Below are positions 1-9,560 of a DNA stretch of 64,000 nucleotides, one piece after another. Source of the stretch: Asaia bogorensis_B (GTDB lineage Bacteria > Pseudomonadota > Alphaproteobacteria > Acetobacterales > Acetobacteraceae). Positions within the stretch are counted from its first letter, which is position 1; the number at the start of each line of letters is the position of its first letter. Below the pieces are notes generated by a model. That model was not told the origin of the DNA. It did not search any database and worked only from the letters and a program-made list of their open reading frames with translations. A program made the position numbers and the translations under genes. The DNA is taken from NCBI RefSeq assembly GCF_900465315.1, contig NZ_UBIX01000008.1; one strand, 5' to 3'.

Positions 1-1550
1 AGACGACGCAGCACGGCAAGCTCCACATCGGCATTGAGGCGCGACAGATCGGCACCGAGCAGGGAGGCATCGCTCGTGCTGTCAGCACCGAACATGGCTT
101 CGGCACTGCGCATGACAGAGCGGCAGCGCGCATGGGCGTATTGAACATAGAAAACGGGGTTGTCGCGCGTCTGGGCCACGACCGCATCGAGGTCGAAATC
201 CATCTGCGCATCGGCCTTGCGGGTCAGCATGGTAAAGCGCACGGCGTCGCGTCCTACCTCGTCCAGCAGGTCGCGCAGGGTTACGAATGTACCGGCACGC
301 TTGGACATGCGCACGGGTTCGCCGCTCTTCATGATGCGCACGATCTGGCACATCACGACCTCAAACTCGGTCTTGCGATCGGTCAGTGCGCTGACAGCAG
401 CCCGCATACGCGAGACATAGCCGCCATGATCGGCACCCAGCACGTCGATCAGCACATCGGCTGCTTCGGCCTTTTTGGCGTGATAGCCGATATCATTGGC
501 AAAATAGGTGTTGCTACCATCGGATTTGCGCAGCGCACGATCCACATCGTCGCCAAACTGGGTGGAGCGGAACAGCGTCTGGGGGCGTGGCTCCCAGTCT
601 TCCGGCGTCTTGCCCTTGGGGGGCTCAAGCACACCCTCATAAAGCAGCCCCTTGGCGTCCAGCGCGTTGATCGCCTCATCCACACGACCACTGGCGAGCG
701 TCTCGGCTTCCGAGGCGAAAACCTCGTGATGAATACCCAGAGCCGCAAGATCGGTGCGGATCTCTTCCATCATCGCCTTGAGCGTGGCGGAACGCACGAT
801 CTCGAACCATACGGAAGGTTCGGCGGCCTGCCCCGCCTCATTCGCCAGCGCCTTGCCATGCGAAGCCGCAAGAGCCTCACCGATGGGGATGAGGTAGTCG
901 CCCTGATATTGCAGACCGGTTGGTGTCAGCGCGGCAAAAGCCTCGGTGTCGACCTGCGTGCCAATGGCCTGAAGGTAGCGCCAATATGCCGCCCAGGTCA
1001 GCGCAATGACCTGCGCCCCGGCATCGTTGATGTAATATTCCTTGGTAACGTCATGCCCGGTCTTGCCCAGCAGATTGGCGAGGGCATCGCCCACCACGGC
1101 GCCACGGCAATGGCCTACATGCATCGGGCCCGTCGGGTTCGCCGAGACATATTCCACATTCACGCGCTTGCCCGCCCCCAGACGCGACTCACCAAAACGC
1201 GGCCCGGCCTCGATCACGCTGCGCGCCACCGATTGCAGCACGTCAGGGCTGAGCGTGATATTCACAAAGCCCGGTCCGGCAGCTTCTGCCTTGGCGACAC
1301 CCGGCAGCGCCACAAGCAACGGCACCAGATCGGCTGCGATATCGGCAGGACGACGACGGGCGAATTTCGAGGCCAGCAGGGCGGCATTGGTTGCCATGTC
1401 ACCATGAGATGGGTCGCGCGTCGGCGTTACCTCGACACGGGCCGCAATCTCGTCAGGCAGATCGGCCACCACCGAACGCAATGCCTCACGCACCTGGTTC
1501 TGGTAACGGGCGAAAAGGCAGTCTGTGGTGGGCGTTGGTGTATCGGACAT
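1..1550 (-). CDS. argS: Arginyl-tRNA synthetase, C-terminal part missing
   Basis: Class I aminoacyl-tRNA synthetase that charges tRNA-Arg in the cytoplasm. The reading frame opens at an ATG ending at 1550 (MSDTPTPTTD...) and runs off the left edge, so about 516 residues are visible. The HIGH signature appears as HVGH near residue 143, preceded by NPTGPM, and the KMSKS signature as RMSKRAG near residue 415. The N-terminal additive domain is complete; most of the DALR anticodon-binding domain lies outside the window. It lies 40 bp downstream of dgt on the same strand, so the two are probably co-transcribed. A long open frame on the opposite strand is only its shadow. Confidence 0.97.
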   Translation of the reverse strand, partial: MSDTPTPTTDCLFARYQNQVREALRSVVADLPDEIAARVEVTPTRDPSHGDMATNAALLASKFARRRPADIAADLVPLLVALPGVAKAEAAGPGFVNITLSPDVLQSVARSVIEAGPRFGESRLGAGKRVNVEYVSANPTGPMHVGHCRGAVVGDALANLLGKTGHDVTKEYYINDAGAQVIALTWAAYWRYLQAIGTQVDTEAFAALTPTGLQYQGDYLIPIGEALAASHGKALANEAGQAAEPSVWFEIVRSATLKAMMEEIRTDLAALGIHHEVFASEAETLASGRVDEAINALDAKGLLYEGVLEPPKGKTPEDWEPRPQTLFRSTQFGDDVDRALRKSDGSNTYFANDIGYHAKKAEAADVLIDVLGADHGGYVSRMRAAVSALTDRKTEFEVVMCQIVRIMKSGEPVRMSKRAGTFVTLRDLLDEVGRDAVRFTMLTRKADAQMDFDLDAVVAQTRDNPVFYVQYAHARCRSVMRSAEAMFGADSTSDASLLGADLSRLNADVELAVLRR

Positions 1551-1590
1551 GAAGAGCCTTGCGTTCCTGACGTGTATACTGCTGCCTGTA

Positions 1591-2760
1591 TCAACCCAGC
1601 ATCGAGAGTTCCGTCAACCGTCGATGTTCATCCATCGCAAATCGATCGGTCATTCCTGCGATGTAATCGGCCACAACACGTCTGCGCCCGTTCTCATCGC
1701 CTTGCTGTGCCTTTTCGCGCCAGCCATCGGGCAGCAGGCTTGGGTCTTCTGCCAATATCCCGAAAATCTCGCCCAGCGCCAAGCGGGCCTTGCGGGTCAT
1801 GCGCTTCACCTTCCAGTGACGATACATGCGCGCATAGAGAAACTTGCGGATTTCCTTGTTCTCCAGCGCCACCTGCTCGCTGAAGGCAACCACGGGCCCC
1901 GGGGCCTGGCGGATGTCGTCTGACGATTCCGGCCGAAGCGCCTCGATATTGGCCCTTGTCTGCATTGTAAGATCGGTCACCAGCACATTGATGACCTGCC
2001 TTATGGTCTCATGGCGTATCCGGCGTTCGCGATCATAGCGCTCGGTTGCCCTTGCGCCGCTCATCGCCCGCTCAAGCGCTGGCCCCACAATTGGCAGATT
2101 TGCGATATCCTCAAAGCGAAGCAGCCCTGCGCGCAACCCGTCATCGAGGTCGTGACCATGATAGGCGATATCATCGGCCAGCGCCGCCACCTGAGCCTCG
2201 GCAGAGGCATAGCTGGCGAAATCGAGGTGATGCTGGGCGTCGTATTCCAGCAGATAGGGCGTGGGGCGTTTGACCGGGCCATTATGCTTGGCCAGCCCCT
2301 CAAGCGTCTCCCAGGTGAGGTTGAGGCCGTCAAAGGCGTGATAGCGCCCCTCAAGCAGGGTCACGAGACGCAGGGACTGGGTATTGTGGTCGAAGCCGCC
2401 ATGATCCTGCATGCAGGCTTTCAGCGCATCCTCACCCGCATGGCCGAAAGGCGTATGACCAAGATCATGCGCCAGAGCGAGCGCCTCGGTCAGATCCTCA
2501 TCCAGACGAAGCTGGCGGGCAATGGAGCGGGCAATCTGCGCCACCTCAAGCGAGTGGGTCAGGCGTGTGCGAAAGAAATCACCCTCGTGATTGATGAAAA
2601 CCTGCGTCTTGTATTGCAGCGTGCGAAACCCCGCAGAATGAATGACGCGATCGCGGTCACGCTGCCAGGGCGAGCGCGTGGGCGCATCCTCCTCGGGGTG
2701 CAGGCGGCCTCGCGCTGTCTCGCGACGCACGGCATAGGGGGCGACATCCTGACTGATCAT
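1591..2760 (-). CDS. dgt: dGTP triphosphohydrolase-like HD-domain protein
   Basis: Deoxyguanosinetriphosphate triphosphohydrolase family, which hydrolyses dNTP to nucleoside and tripolyphosphate and helps balance nucleotide pools. The 389-residue protein has the HD-domain metal ligands: a His in RLTHSLEVAQ, the pair in LAHDLGHTPFGHAGE, and the HNTQSLR segment. The frame is open further upstream to 2907, but I place the start at the ATG ending at 2760 because MISQDVAPYAV matches where the family begins, a GGAGAG ribosome site sits just before it, and a longer form would overlap the divergent erpA start. It probably forms a two-gene operon with argS. Confidence 0.93.
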   Translation of the reverse strand: MISQDVAPYAVRRETARGRLHPEEDAPTRSPWQRDRDRVIHSAGFRTLQYKTQVFINHEGDFFRTRLTHSLEVAQIARSIARQLRLDEDLTEALALAHDLGHTPFGHAGEDALKACMQDHGGFDHNTQSLRLVTLLEGRYHAFDGLNLTWETLEGLAKHNGPVKRPTPYLLEYDAQHHLDFASYASAEAQVAALADDIAYHGHDLDDGLRAGLLRFEDIANLPIVGPALERAMSGARATERYDRERRIRHETIRQVINVLVTDLTMQTRANIEALRPESSDDIRQAPGPVVAFSEQVALENKEIRKFLYARMYRHWKVKRMTRKARLALGEIFGILAEDPSLLPDGWREKAQQGDENGRRRVVADYIAGMTDRFAMDEHRRLTELSMLG

Positions 2761-2818
2761 CCACACTCTCCACTTTGCCCGCTTTAAGAGCATGGCCGGG
2801 CGCATTATATGGGAAAAC
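2761..2818. promoter_or_regulatory. Divergent dgt / erpA promoter region
   Basis: Only 58 bp separate the divergent dgt and erpA starts, so both promoters must lie here or inside the coding regions. A TATAT element at 2806-2810 lies about 8 bases before the erpA ATG, which would place transcription initiation at or next to the start codon. No convincing -35 box was found. The promoter reading is inference. Confidence 0.35.
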
Positions 2819-3190
2819 ATGAGCCAGACCACGCCCCCTTCCGACGCGGCCCTTGCGGGCAGCTTTTCGGTCTCGCCCGGTGCCGCTGCCCGGATTGTCG
2901 AGATCATCTCCCAGCAGGACGAGCCCGCGGGGCTGGCCCTGCGTGTGGCCGTGCTGGCCGGGGGCTGTAACGGCTTCCAGTATCAGTTCAAGCTCGACAC
3001 TGACCGGGCAGATGATGATGTGGTGATCGAGCAGGACGGCGCAACGGTTCTGGTCGATCCGGTCAGCCTGGACCTGCTGGGTGGGGCCCAGCTGCAATTC
3101 GTGGACAAGCTGATGGGGGCGCATTTCACGGTCGCCAATCCCAATGCAGCCTCGTCCTGCGGGTGCGGTACGAGCTTCTCCCTCGCATGA
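2819..3190 (+). CDS. erpA: A-type iron-sulfur cluster insertion protein (ErpA/IscA family)
   Basis: Small A-type carrier that delivers Fe-S clusters to apoproteins. The 123-residue protein has the three conserved cysteines of the family: C50 in GGCNGFQY, and C114 and C116 in SSCGCGTSF. The start is the ATG at 2819 (MSQTTPPSDA); an in-frame ATG at 2792 would add nine residues. Its stop codon overlaps the ATG of the exonuclease gene in an ATGA arrangement, so the two are translationally coupled. ErpA rather than IscA is the better name because there is no isc or suf cluster here, but the sequence alone does not settle this. Confidence 0.93.
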   Translation: MSQTTPPSDAALAGSFSVSPGAAARIVEIISQQDEPAGLALRVAVLAGGCNGFQYQFKLDTDRADDDVVIEQDGATVLVDPVSLDLLGGAQLQFVDKLMGAHFTVANPNAASSCGCGTSFSLA

Positions 3191-3954
3191 GCTTTACCTT
3201 CGCAAGCTGGAACGTCAATTCCATCCGCCAGCGTGAGAAACACGTGCTCGACTGGCTCGACCGCGTCAAACCGGAGCTGCTTTGCCTGCAGGAACTGAAA
3301 TGCGAGACGCATCTCTTTCCGGCAAGCTTTGCAGAGGCTGGATATCATCCGGTTGTGGTGGGGCAGAAAGGCTATAATGGCGTTGCCATGCTGGCGCGCA
3401 CGCCTGTCGAGGTGGCTCACGAGCGCCTGCCCGGCTTTGCCCATGAAGCCGCACGCTATGTCGAAATTCGCATGGCAGGCATGACGATCGGCAATCTTTA
3501 TCTACCCAACGGCAATTCGGGCGGGGCAGAAGGCTTTGCGACCAAGCTCGACTTTTTCGCCGCACTTGCCGAGCGAGCCCAAACCCTGCGCGATGAGGAG
3601 GCCGATTTCCTGTTCACGGGTGATTTCAATGTCTGCCCCACAGATGAGGATTTTGCCCCCGGTGCCCTGAGCCCGGGAGATGCCCTGCTTCGCCCCGAGA
3701 GCCGCGCAGGCTGGCATCGTCTGCTCTGGCTCGGGCTGACTGATGCATTGCGTGCGCTCAAACCCTCGGGACGGCACTACACATTCTTCGATTATCAGAA
3801 CGCCGCCTTCCAGCGAAACGCCGGCTTACGCATCGACCATGCGCTGCTGTCGCCAAGACTGGCCGAACGTCTTGTATCGGTCACGCCCGACCGTGATGAG
3901 CGGGCGAAAGATCAGCCATCGGATCACATCCCGCTGATTGTGACGCTGTCCTAG
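3187..3954 (+). CDS. xth: Exodeoxyribonuclease III (AP endonuclease)
   Basis: Exonuclease III family DNA repair enzyme acting at abasic sites and on 3' ends. The 256-residue protein carries the endonuclease/exonuclease/phosphatase motifs in order: SWNVNSIR near the N-terminus, LCLQELKC (metal-binding Glu), NLYLPNG, FTGDFNVCP, and the C-terminal PSDHIPL with the catalytic His. The start at 3187 overlaps the erpA stop by four bases (ATGA), and MSFTFASW matches the family N-terminus. It is the second gene of a two-gene erpA-xth unit and converges on eipB. Confidence 0.96.
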   Translation: MSFTFASWNVNSIRQREKHVLDWLDRVKPELLCLQELKCETHLFPASFAEAGYHPVVVGQKGYNGVAMLARTPVEVAHERLPGFAHEAARYVEIRMAGMTIGNLYLPNGNSGGAEGFATKLDFFAALAERAQTLRDEEADFLFTGDFNVCPTDEDFAPGALSPGDALLRPESRAGWHRLLWLGLTDALRALKPSGRHYTFFDYQNAAFQRNAGLRIDHALLSPRLAERLVSVTPDRDERAKDQPSDHIPLIVTLS

Positions 3955-4132
3955 GCATTGGTTTTTGTTGGCCGTCGCTTGCGAAGGGCGCTACGGCCTT
4001 TACAGGTCTCCCGCATCCGGCTGTCGCGGCACTGGCCACACCCGCGCGAAAACGCATTCGGGGCGCGACCATGAGCCGACACGCTCTTGTCGGGTGGCGG
4101 CATGACCGTCAATCGAAAGCGAAGGACTCGCT

Positions 4133-5008
4133 TCAGGGGCAGCGCGGGTTTGGCAAGGTTGTCAGGCTCTCGATCTGGCCTGACAGAACATAATCACCAA
4201 AATCGATCAGCAACCTGTCCTCGACGCCGTTCGTCCAGAGGCGGTCGCTATACGTCGAATCAGGCAAAAACGCCGCGTTGCCGACGCCAAAGCTCGCTAC
4301 CGAGACCGGCACGGCGCTGAGCCCGTCAAAGAGCGCCCTGGGATTATCAGGCTTTACCTGCGCCAGTCGCCCCAGCGTGGCATAGCTTGGCGTCGCGCCA
4401 TCGGTGGAAGCCCCGTCGAACAGATCACGCTCCAGATGCAGTACGCCCTTATGCGCGCCATCGAGCAATTGAAGGGTGAACTGCGTGGGAAAGACGACCC
4501 GTGCCGGCAAGGTCATGACCTTGGCCTCTGGCTTGGTAAAGCGCACCACCACATTGCCATTGCGCTGGCGTCTGGCCTCTCCGGCGGTCTCGCTGGTGGT
4601 TTCGTTATCCTGAGTCTGGACCGTCCGGAAAATGAAGGACCGGCCCTTCTTGTCCTCGAGCGTTGCCGATTGATAGCTCAGTGCCGAGACCGTGCCATCG
4701 GCACCGGTCACCTGCACATCGAGCTTCTGGCTGACAGACCAGGCATCGCACAGATCATGAATCTGGTAAGTGGCCTGACCACCCGCCGTTGCCAGCGACC
4801 CCGCCTTGAGACGAGCGAGATCGAGCGTGTAGGTCACCTTATGCGCGAGCAAGGCTGGCTCGGCCTTCGGGACTTGCGCCGCGTGTGCCGGGGAAGCCAG
4901 GCCGTAAAGGGCCAGCCAGAAACCCGACAGCGTACTGGCACCTGCCGAGGCCACAGCCCGAAGGCAGAGCATCGCAGGCGATGCTCCTTTTACCCGGCTC
5001 AATCGCAT
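4133..5008 (-). CDS. eipB: EipB-like periplasmic envelope protein (DUF1849)
   Basis: Resembles EipB (DUF1849), a periplasmic beta-rich protein known in Brucella for cell-envelope integrity. The 291-residue protein has a long hydrophobic N-terminus ending in ASPAHAA, consistent with a Sec signal peptide cut near residue 44. The mature part begins with the family pattern LLAHKVTYTLDLA. Two cysteines remain after processing, C87 (HDLCDAW) and C290 (PNPRCP); EipB has a conserved disulfide joining equivalent positions. FPTQFTLQLLDGA and the following FDGAS segment also fit the family. It lies 20 bp downstream of aspS and is probably co-transcribed with it. ATG codons at residues 1 and 13 are both possible starts. 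Confidence 0.82.
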   Translation of the reverse strand: MRLSRVKGASPAMLCLRAVASAGASTLSGFWLALYGLASPAHAAQVPKAEPALLAHKVTYTLDLARLKAGSLATAGGQATYQIHDLCDAWSVSQKLDVQVTGADGTVSALSYQSATLEDKKGRSFIFRTVQTQDNETTSETAGEARRQRNGNVVVRFTKPEAKVMTLPARVVFPTQFTLQLLDGAHKGVLHLERDLFDGASTDGATPSYATLGRLAQVKPDNPRALFDGLSAVPVSVASFGVGNAAFLPDSTYSDRLWTNGVEDRLLIDFGDYVLSGQIESLTTLPNPRCP

Positions 5009-5028
5009 TTTTCTGCTCCGAGGGGGTC

Positions 5029-6864
5029 TCAGGCAGCCCCGTCCTTCTGGCCGGCTTCCTTCTGTCCCCCGTCCTTGACGACCGCAGCCTTGGGCTTGGG
5101 CGGCAGGATGGCGAGCGAGAGTTCCTTCAGGCGCGCGGGCTCAACCGGCGCCGGCGCTTCCATCATGAGGTCCTCACCGCTCTGGTTGAGCGGGAAGAGA
5201 ATGACCTCACGAATGTTCGGCTCATCGGCCAGCAGCATCACAATGCGGTCCACACCCGGTGCCGAGCCACCGTGCGGCGGGGCGCCATAACGGAATGCGT
5301 TGAGCATACCGCCAAAGCGCGCCTCGACCACGTCCTCACCATAGCCGGCAATGGCAAAGGCACGGATCATGACTTCCGGCAGATGGTTACGGATCGCGCC
5401 CGAGGAGAGCTCGATGCCGTTGCAGACGATATCGTACTGATAGGCCTTGATGGTCAGCGGGTCCTGCGAGTTCAGCGCCTCAAGCCCGCCCTGCGGCATG
5501 GAGAACGGGTTGTGCGAGAAGTCGATCTGACCCGTCTCCTCATTGCGCTCGAACATCGGGAAATCGACAATCCAGCAGAAACGGAACGCGTCCTGCTCGA
5601 TCAGATCGAGTTCCTGCGCGATGCGCGTGCGCACCTGACCCGAGAACTTGGCCACGGCATCGCCTTCGCCTGCGGCAAAGAACACGGCATCGCCCGCCTT
5701 GAGGCCACAGGCTTCACGAATGGCCTCAACGCGATCGGCTTCCAGATTCTTGGCAATCGGGCCCTTGCCGCCATCTTCCTCGAAGATGATGTAGCCCAGA
5801 CCGCCCGCACCGGCATCACGCGCCCAGCTATTGAGCTTGTCGAAGAAGCCACGCGGACGTGTGCCGGCACCGGGGGCCGGAATGGCGCGCACTTCGCCGC
5901 CATTGGCCGCGATACGGGCGAACAGGCCAAAACCGGAATTGGCAAAGGCTTCTGTCACCGTGCTGATCAGCAGCGGGTTGCGCAGGTCCGGCTTGTCGGA
6001 GCCATAAAGACGCATCGCATCGTCATAGGGAATACGGCGGAAAGGTGCCGTGTCGACCTTGCGGCCCTTGCCGAACTCGGCAAACAGGCCACTCAGCACG
6101 TCTTCCAGAACCGCAAACACGTCTTCCTGCGTGGCGAACGCCATCTCGAAATCGAGCTGATAGAACTCGCCGGGGCTGCGGTCAGCGCGTGAGGCTTCAT
6201 CGCGGAAGCAGGGCGCGATCTGGAAATAGCGGTCGAAACCCGCCACCATGGCCAGCTGCTTGAACTGCTGCGGTGCCTGCGGCAGCGCATAGAACTTGCC
6301 CGGATGCAGGCGCGCAGGCACGAGGAAGTCACGCGCGCCTTCAGGCGAGGATGCGGTCAGGATGGGCGTCTGGAATTCGGTAAAGCCATGACCGATCATG
6401 CGCGAGCGCATGGAAGCAATAACTGCCGAACGCAGGCGGATATTGGCCGCCATCTTCTCACGGCGCAGGTCGAGATAACGATATTTGAGGCGCAGGTCCT
6501 CGGGGTAGTTCTCGTTGCCCGTCACCTGGAAAGGCAGCACGGCGGCATGGGAGCGGACCTCGATCTCGCGGGCGCGCAGTTCAATGGCGCCTGTGGGGAG
6601 ATGCGGGTTGCGCTGGCCGTCTTCACGCGCCACGACTTCGCCCGTAACGGTAATCACGCTCTCGACGCGCAGACGCTCTACTGTCTCCAGCAGATCCGTC
6701 CCCGAAGGAATGACGATCTGGGTGACGCCGGTCTGGTCGCGCAGGTCGATGAAGAGAAGACCACCATGATCGCGCTTGCTGTGAACCCAGCCCGACAGAC
6801 GGACGGTCTGGCCGGCGTCGCTTTCGCGCAGGGCGCTACAGCTATGCGTGCGATAAAGGTGCAT
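5029..6864 (-). CDS. aspS: Aspartyl-tRNA synthetase
   Basis: Class IIb synthetase of 611 residues, bacterial type. An N-terminal OB-fold anticodon-binding domain (GWVHSKRDHGGLLFIDLRD) is followed by the catalytic core with motif 2 (CFRDEASRADRSPGEFYQ), a GAD insertion domain, and motif 3 (PPHGGSAPGVDRIVML). A short Lys/Gly/Ala-rich tail (about 20 residues, KPKAAVVKDGG...) extends beyond the usual end. Alphaproteobacterial enzymes are often non-discriminating and also form Asp-tRNA-Asn for GatCAB; whether this one is depends on whether asnS exists elsewhere in the genome. eipB follows after 20 bp. Confidence 0.97.
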   Translation of the reverse strand: MHLYRTHSCSALRESDAGQTVRLSGWVHSKRDHGGLLFIDLRDQTGVTQIVIPSGTDLLETVERLRVESVITVTGEVVAREDGQRNPHLPTGAIELRAREIEVRSHAAVLPFQVTGNENYPEDLRLKYRYLDLRREKMAANIRLRSAVIASMRSRMIGHGFTEFQTPILTASSPEGARDFLVPARLHPGKFYALPQAPQQFKQLAMVAGFDRYFQIAPCFRDEASRADRSPGEFYQLDFEMAFATQEDVFAVLEDVLSGLFAEFGKGRKVDTAPFRRIPYDDAMRLYGSDKPDLRNPLLISTVTEAFANSGFGLFARIAANGGEVRAIPAPGAGTRPRGFFDKLNSWARDAGAGGLGYIIFEEDGGKGPIAKNLEADRVEAIREACGLKAGDAVFFAAGEGDAVAKFSGQVRTRIAQELDLIEQDAFRFCWIVDFPMFERNEETGQIDFSHNPFSMPQGGLEALNSQDPLTIKAYQYDIVCNGIELSSGAIRNHLPEVMIRAFAIAGYGEDVVEARFGGMLNAFRYGAPPHGGSAPGVDRIVMLLADEPNIREVILFPLNQSGEDLMMEAPAPVEPARLKELSLAILPPKPKAAVVKDGGQKEAGQKDGAA

Positions 6865-6951
6865 GGGCGTCTTCCTGATTCGTAACCACGGGGTTGCGGG
6901 GGTGTTGCCCCCCGCGAATGAAGCGCAGGAAGCCGCTCCACCCCTTGTCTG

Positions 6952-8469
6952 TCAAGCATCGTCGAAGGTTACGGCTTCCTTCGCCATCTCTTTTGGACGT
7001 CCCGCCATGGCGAGACCCACAATTTTATCACCCTTCAGATAACGTGCGGTGAAATTGAAGCGATCCGTCTCGCCGTCGATCTCGACCCTGTCGAAGCTCT
7101 GGGGCCAGCCGAGATATTCGATCTTGCGGTCATATTGCTGCGTCCAGAACCACGGCACCGGCAATGTCCCGCCGGGCAGGCCCAGCATGGTGCGTGCCGC
7201 GATACGCGCCTGACACTGCGCGGTGCGCCAGTGCTCGATGCGGTAACGCTGGCCGTCATGCACCATGCTGGCGATATCGCCCACCGCATAGACGTGGGGG
7301 GCAACCCGCATGGACTCATCCACATCGAGCCCGCCCTGGTTGTTGATGGCATAATCAGGCAGATAATCCAGCACCGGGCTGGCTCCGATACCGGCCAGAA
7401 CCAGATTGGCGCTGATGGTGCTACCGTCATCCAGCGTCACAGCGCTGACTGCCTTGTCTCCCTCAATGGCCTTAACCTTGCGCGAGGCGATGAAGGCGAC
7501 GCCTTTCTCCTCATGCAGGCTGCGCATGGCACCTGCCACGCTGTCGCCAAGCTGCTTCTGGAATGGCAATTCGCTTTGCGACACCACCGTTACGCCAGCC
7601 CCACGCTTGCGCAAGGCCGCCGCTGCCTCCATGCCGATAAAGCCGGAGCCGATCACGACGACACTCGTGTTCTTGTCCACCGCCGCGATGATCTGCTGAG
7701 CGTCCTGCGCGGAGCGCAGCCCATGCACACCTTCCAGCGTGGCGCCGGGCACATCCAGCTTGCGGGCCCGAGAGCCCGAGGCAAGCAGGATATGATCCGG
7801 CGTGAACGGATTGCCCTGCTCAAGCGTGATCAGGCGGGTTTCGAGATCGACCTTGACCGCCCGATCAACCAGCCGCTCGATCCTGTGCGCGTCATACCAT
7901 TCTGCCGGGCGCAGAGCCGGAGGAGGTGCCCCCTCCTCACCCGAGCCAAGCACCATCTTGCTGAGCGCCGTGCGGTCGTAGGGCAGGTCGGGCTCTGGGC
8001 TGACCAGTACCACGCGTCCGGCAAACCCTTCCTCGCGCAAGGTCACCGCCGCAGCAATCGCCGCCGCCCCGGCCCCGATGACGGCAACGGATTCGTGCTC
8101 GCGCATGGGCGCTGGCGCCGTCTGGCTCATGGGCTGTTTGCCCACCAGCACGCGGTCATCATGAACCTCAACCGGGTAGCGATTGAGCGGGTCGAGAGCG
8201 GGCGGCTCGATCAGGCGACCACTCTCGGCCGAGAAACTCGCCTTGTGCCAGGGACAGACAAGCTGCACATCGCCCTGCAGCGAGCGGCAGGCCACACCCT
8301 GCTCCATCGGGGCCCCCTTATGCGGGCATTTTCCGTCGAATGCCCGGATCTGATCGCCTGAGCGATAAAGAACCAGCGCCTTGTCGCCGATGGTAAAGGG
8401 CGTGATAACCTCCTCCGGAAGGTCATTCAGGGCCATCACATCGGTCCAGTCCAGCAGATCTTGGCTCAT
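6952..8469 (-). CDS. Rieske-domain FAD/NAD(P)-dependent oxidoreductase (AIFM3-like)
   Basis: Fusion of an N-terminal Rieske [2Fe-2S] domain with a pyridine nucleotide-disulfide reductase, as in AIFM3-like proteins and ferredoxin reductases. In the 505-residue protein the Rieske ligands are C48/H50 (CPHKG) and C72/H75 (CPWH). An FAD-binding VIGAGAAAIAAAVTL lies near residue 125, an NAD(P)-binding VVIGSGFIGMEAAAAL further on, and the GDIA FAD motif (YAVGDIAS) near the C-terminus. The start is the ATG ending at 8469; upstream in-frame starts would only add non-homologous residues. No partner ferredoxin or P450 is nearby, so the electron acceptor is unknown. Confidence 0.9.
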   Translation of the reverse strand: MSQDLLDWTDVMALNDLPEEVITPFTIGDKALVLYRSGDQIRAFDGKCPHKGAPMEQGVACRSLQGDVQLVCPWHKASFSAESGRLIEPPALDPLNRYPVEVHDDRVLVGKQPMSQTAPAPMREHESVAVIGAGAAAIAAAVTLREEGFAGRVVLVSPEPDLPYDRTALSKMVLGSGEEGAPPPALRPAEWYDAHRIERLVDRAVKVDLETRLITLEQGNPFTPDHILLASGSRARKLDVPGATLEGVHGLRSAQDAQQIIAAVDKNTSVVVIGSGFIGMEAAAALRKRGAGVTVVSQSELPFQKQLGDSVAGAMRSLHEEKGVAFIASRKVKAIEGDKAVSAVTLDDGSTISANLVLAGIGASPVLDYLPDYAINNQGGLDVDESMRVAPHVYAVGDIASMVHDGQRYRIEHWRTAQCQARIAARTMLGLPGGTLPVPWFWTQQYDRKIEYLGWPQSFDRVEIDGETDRFNFTARYLKGDKIVGLAMAGRPKEMAKEAVTFDDA

Positions 8470-8686
8470 GTCGTTTCCAGTGCAATCGGATGAAACAGTG
8501 TTGGATACCGATTGCAACGCCGGGAAACGGATCCGGTTGGGGCCTCCGACTTGCGGCATTCCCTTGGAAGCAGCGCATGACGTCAGCAAGCCCGGGCCAT
8601 GTCGTAACGCGATACGCCAGCGACCAGTGTGAGACCTGCGCCTGCCCCCCTCCCGATCTGTCCGAGCAGAGGAGAACGCCCGACGG

Positions 8687-9460
8687 TTAGCGGGGCCGTG
8701 CCATCAGCCAGTCATGGACCACCCTGTTTGTCCGCCCGAAAGAAAGCGGTGTCACGCTCACATGTTTCTCGGCAATGGCACGGGTTTCCGTACCGGGTGC
8801 GTCACCCTCGTGATCGCGCTTAAGATGCAGCCAGTGATAGGCCGCGCGGCGCATATCCTCGCGCGCCACAACCTCGACATCGCGCAGCAGCCCGCGGCCC
8901 TGCGTCGTTACCACGGCCTCCTTTGCCTCGCTGGCGGGACAGGCAGGAAAATTGATGTTCAGGCAGGCGGGCTCCGGCAGCGCGAGGGGGGCCAAGGCGG
9001 CAATGACATCAGGTGCCAGTTTTCGGGCTGTTTCCCACGGCACATTATTGCCGTCGCTGAAGGCCTGACTGAGCGCAAATGCAGGCAGGCCGAGAAGCAT
9101 GGCTGTCATGGCCGCCCCCACCGTGCCGGAAAACACCGTCTCGACGCCCAGATTCGCCCCACGATTGACCCCGGACAGAACAAGGCTCGGGGCCGCATCG
9201 CCCAGGATATGCCGTGCCGCAATGGCCACGCAATCGCCCGGCGTGCCGGTCACGGCAAAGCGCCTTGGCCCATGCTGATGCACTCGAAGCGGGTCATGCA
9301 GGCTGAGTGCATGTGAGATTCCGCTCTGATCCCGCGCCGGCGCAACCACCCACACATCATCCGACAGCTGCGCTGCCACGTCCTGAAGGACCTTCAGACC
9401 GGGTGCGTCAATGCCGTCATCGTTGGTCAGAAGGATACGGCGGAAAACAGGATGGCTCAT
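8687..9460 (-). CDS. surE: 5'/3'-nucleotidase SurE
   Basis: SurE survival protein, a metal-dependent nucleoside monophosphate phosphatase. The 257-residue protein has the family signature RILLTNDDGIDAPGL with the metal-binding Asp pair at residues 14-15, the SGVNRGANLG loop with the metal-binding Asn, and GTPGDCV. It has no signal peptide. In many proteobacteria surE sits with pcm, nlpD or rpoS; here it stands alone, 217 bp upstream of the Rieske reductase on the same strand. Confidence 0.96.
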   Translation of the reverse strand: MSHPVFRRILLTNDDGIDAPGLKVLQDVAAQLSDDVWVVAPARDQSGISHALSLHDPLRVHQHGPRRFAVTGTPGDCVAIAARHILGDAAPSLVLSGVNRGANLGVETVFSGTVGAAMTAMLLGLPAFALSQAFSDGNNVPWETARKLAPDVIAALAPLALPEPACLNINFPACPASEAKEAVVTTQGRGLLRDVEVVAREDMRRAAYHWLHLKRDHEGDAPGTETRAIAEKHVSVTPLSFGRTNRVVHDWLMARPR

Positions 9461-9560
9461 TTTGGAGTTTCTCCTCTCGGATGGCGGGACGGACAGAAAT
9501 CATGCCCCGACGCCGGACATGGACAAGCAACCCTGTCACGATCTGTCGGCGGGCAAAAGA

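Noticed and set aside
132..1883. 583-residue open frame on the plus strand
   Set aside because: It lies antisense to argS and dgt, both clear enzymes with all motifs. The translation has no family features and is a GC-rich shadow.
7135..8361. 408-residue plus-strand frame
   Set aside because: Antisense to the Rieske/FAD oxidoreductase, whose cofactor motifs are intact; the shadow has no domain.
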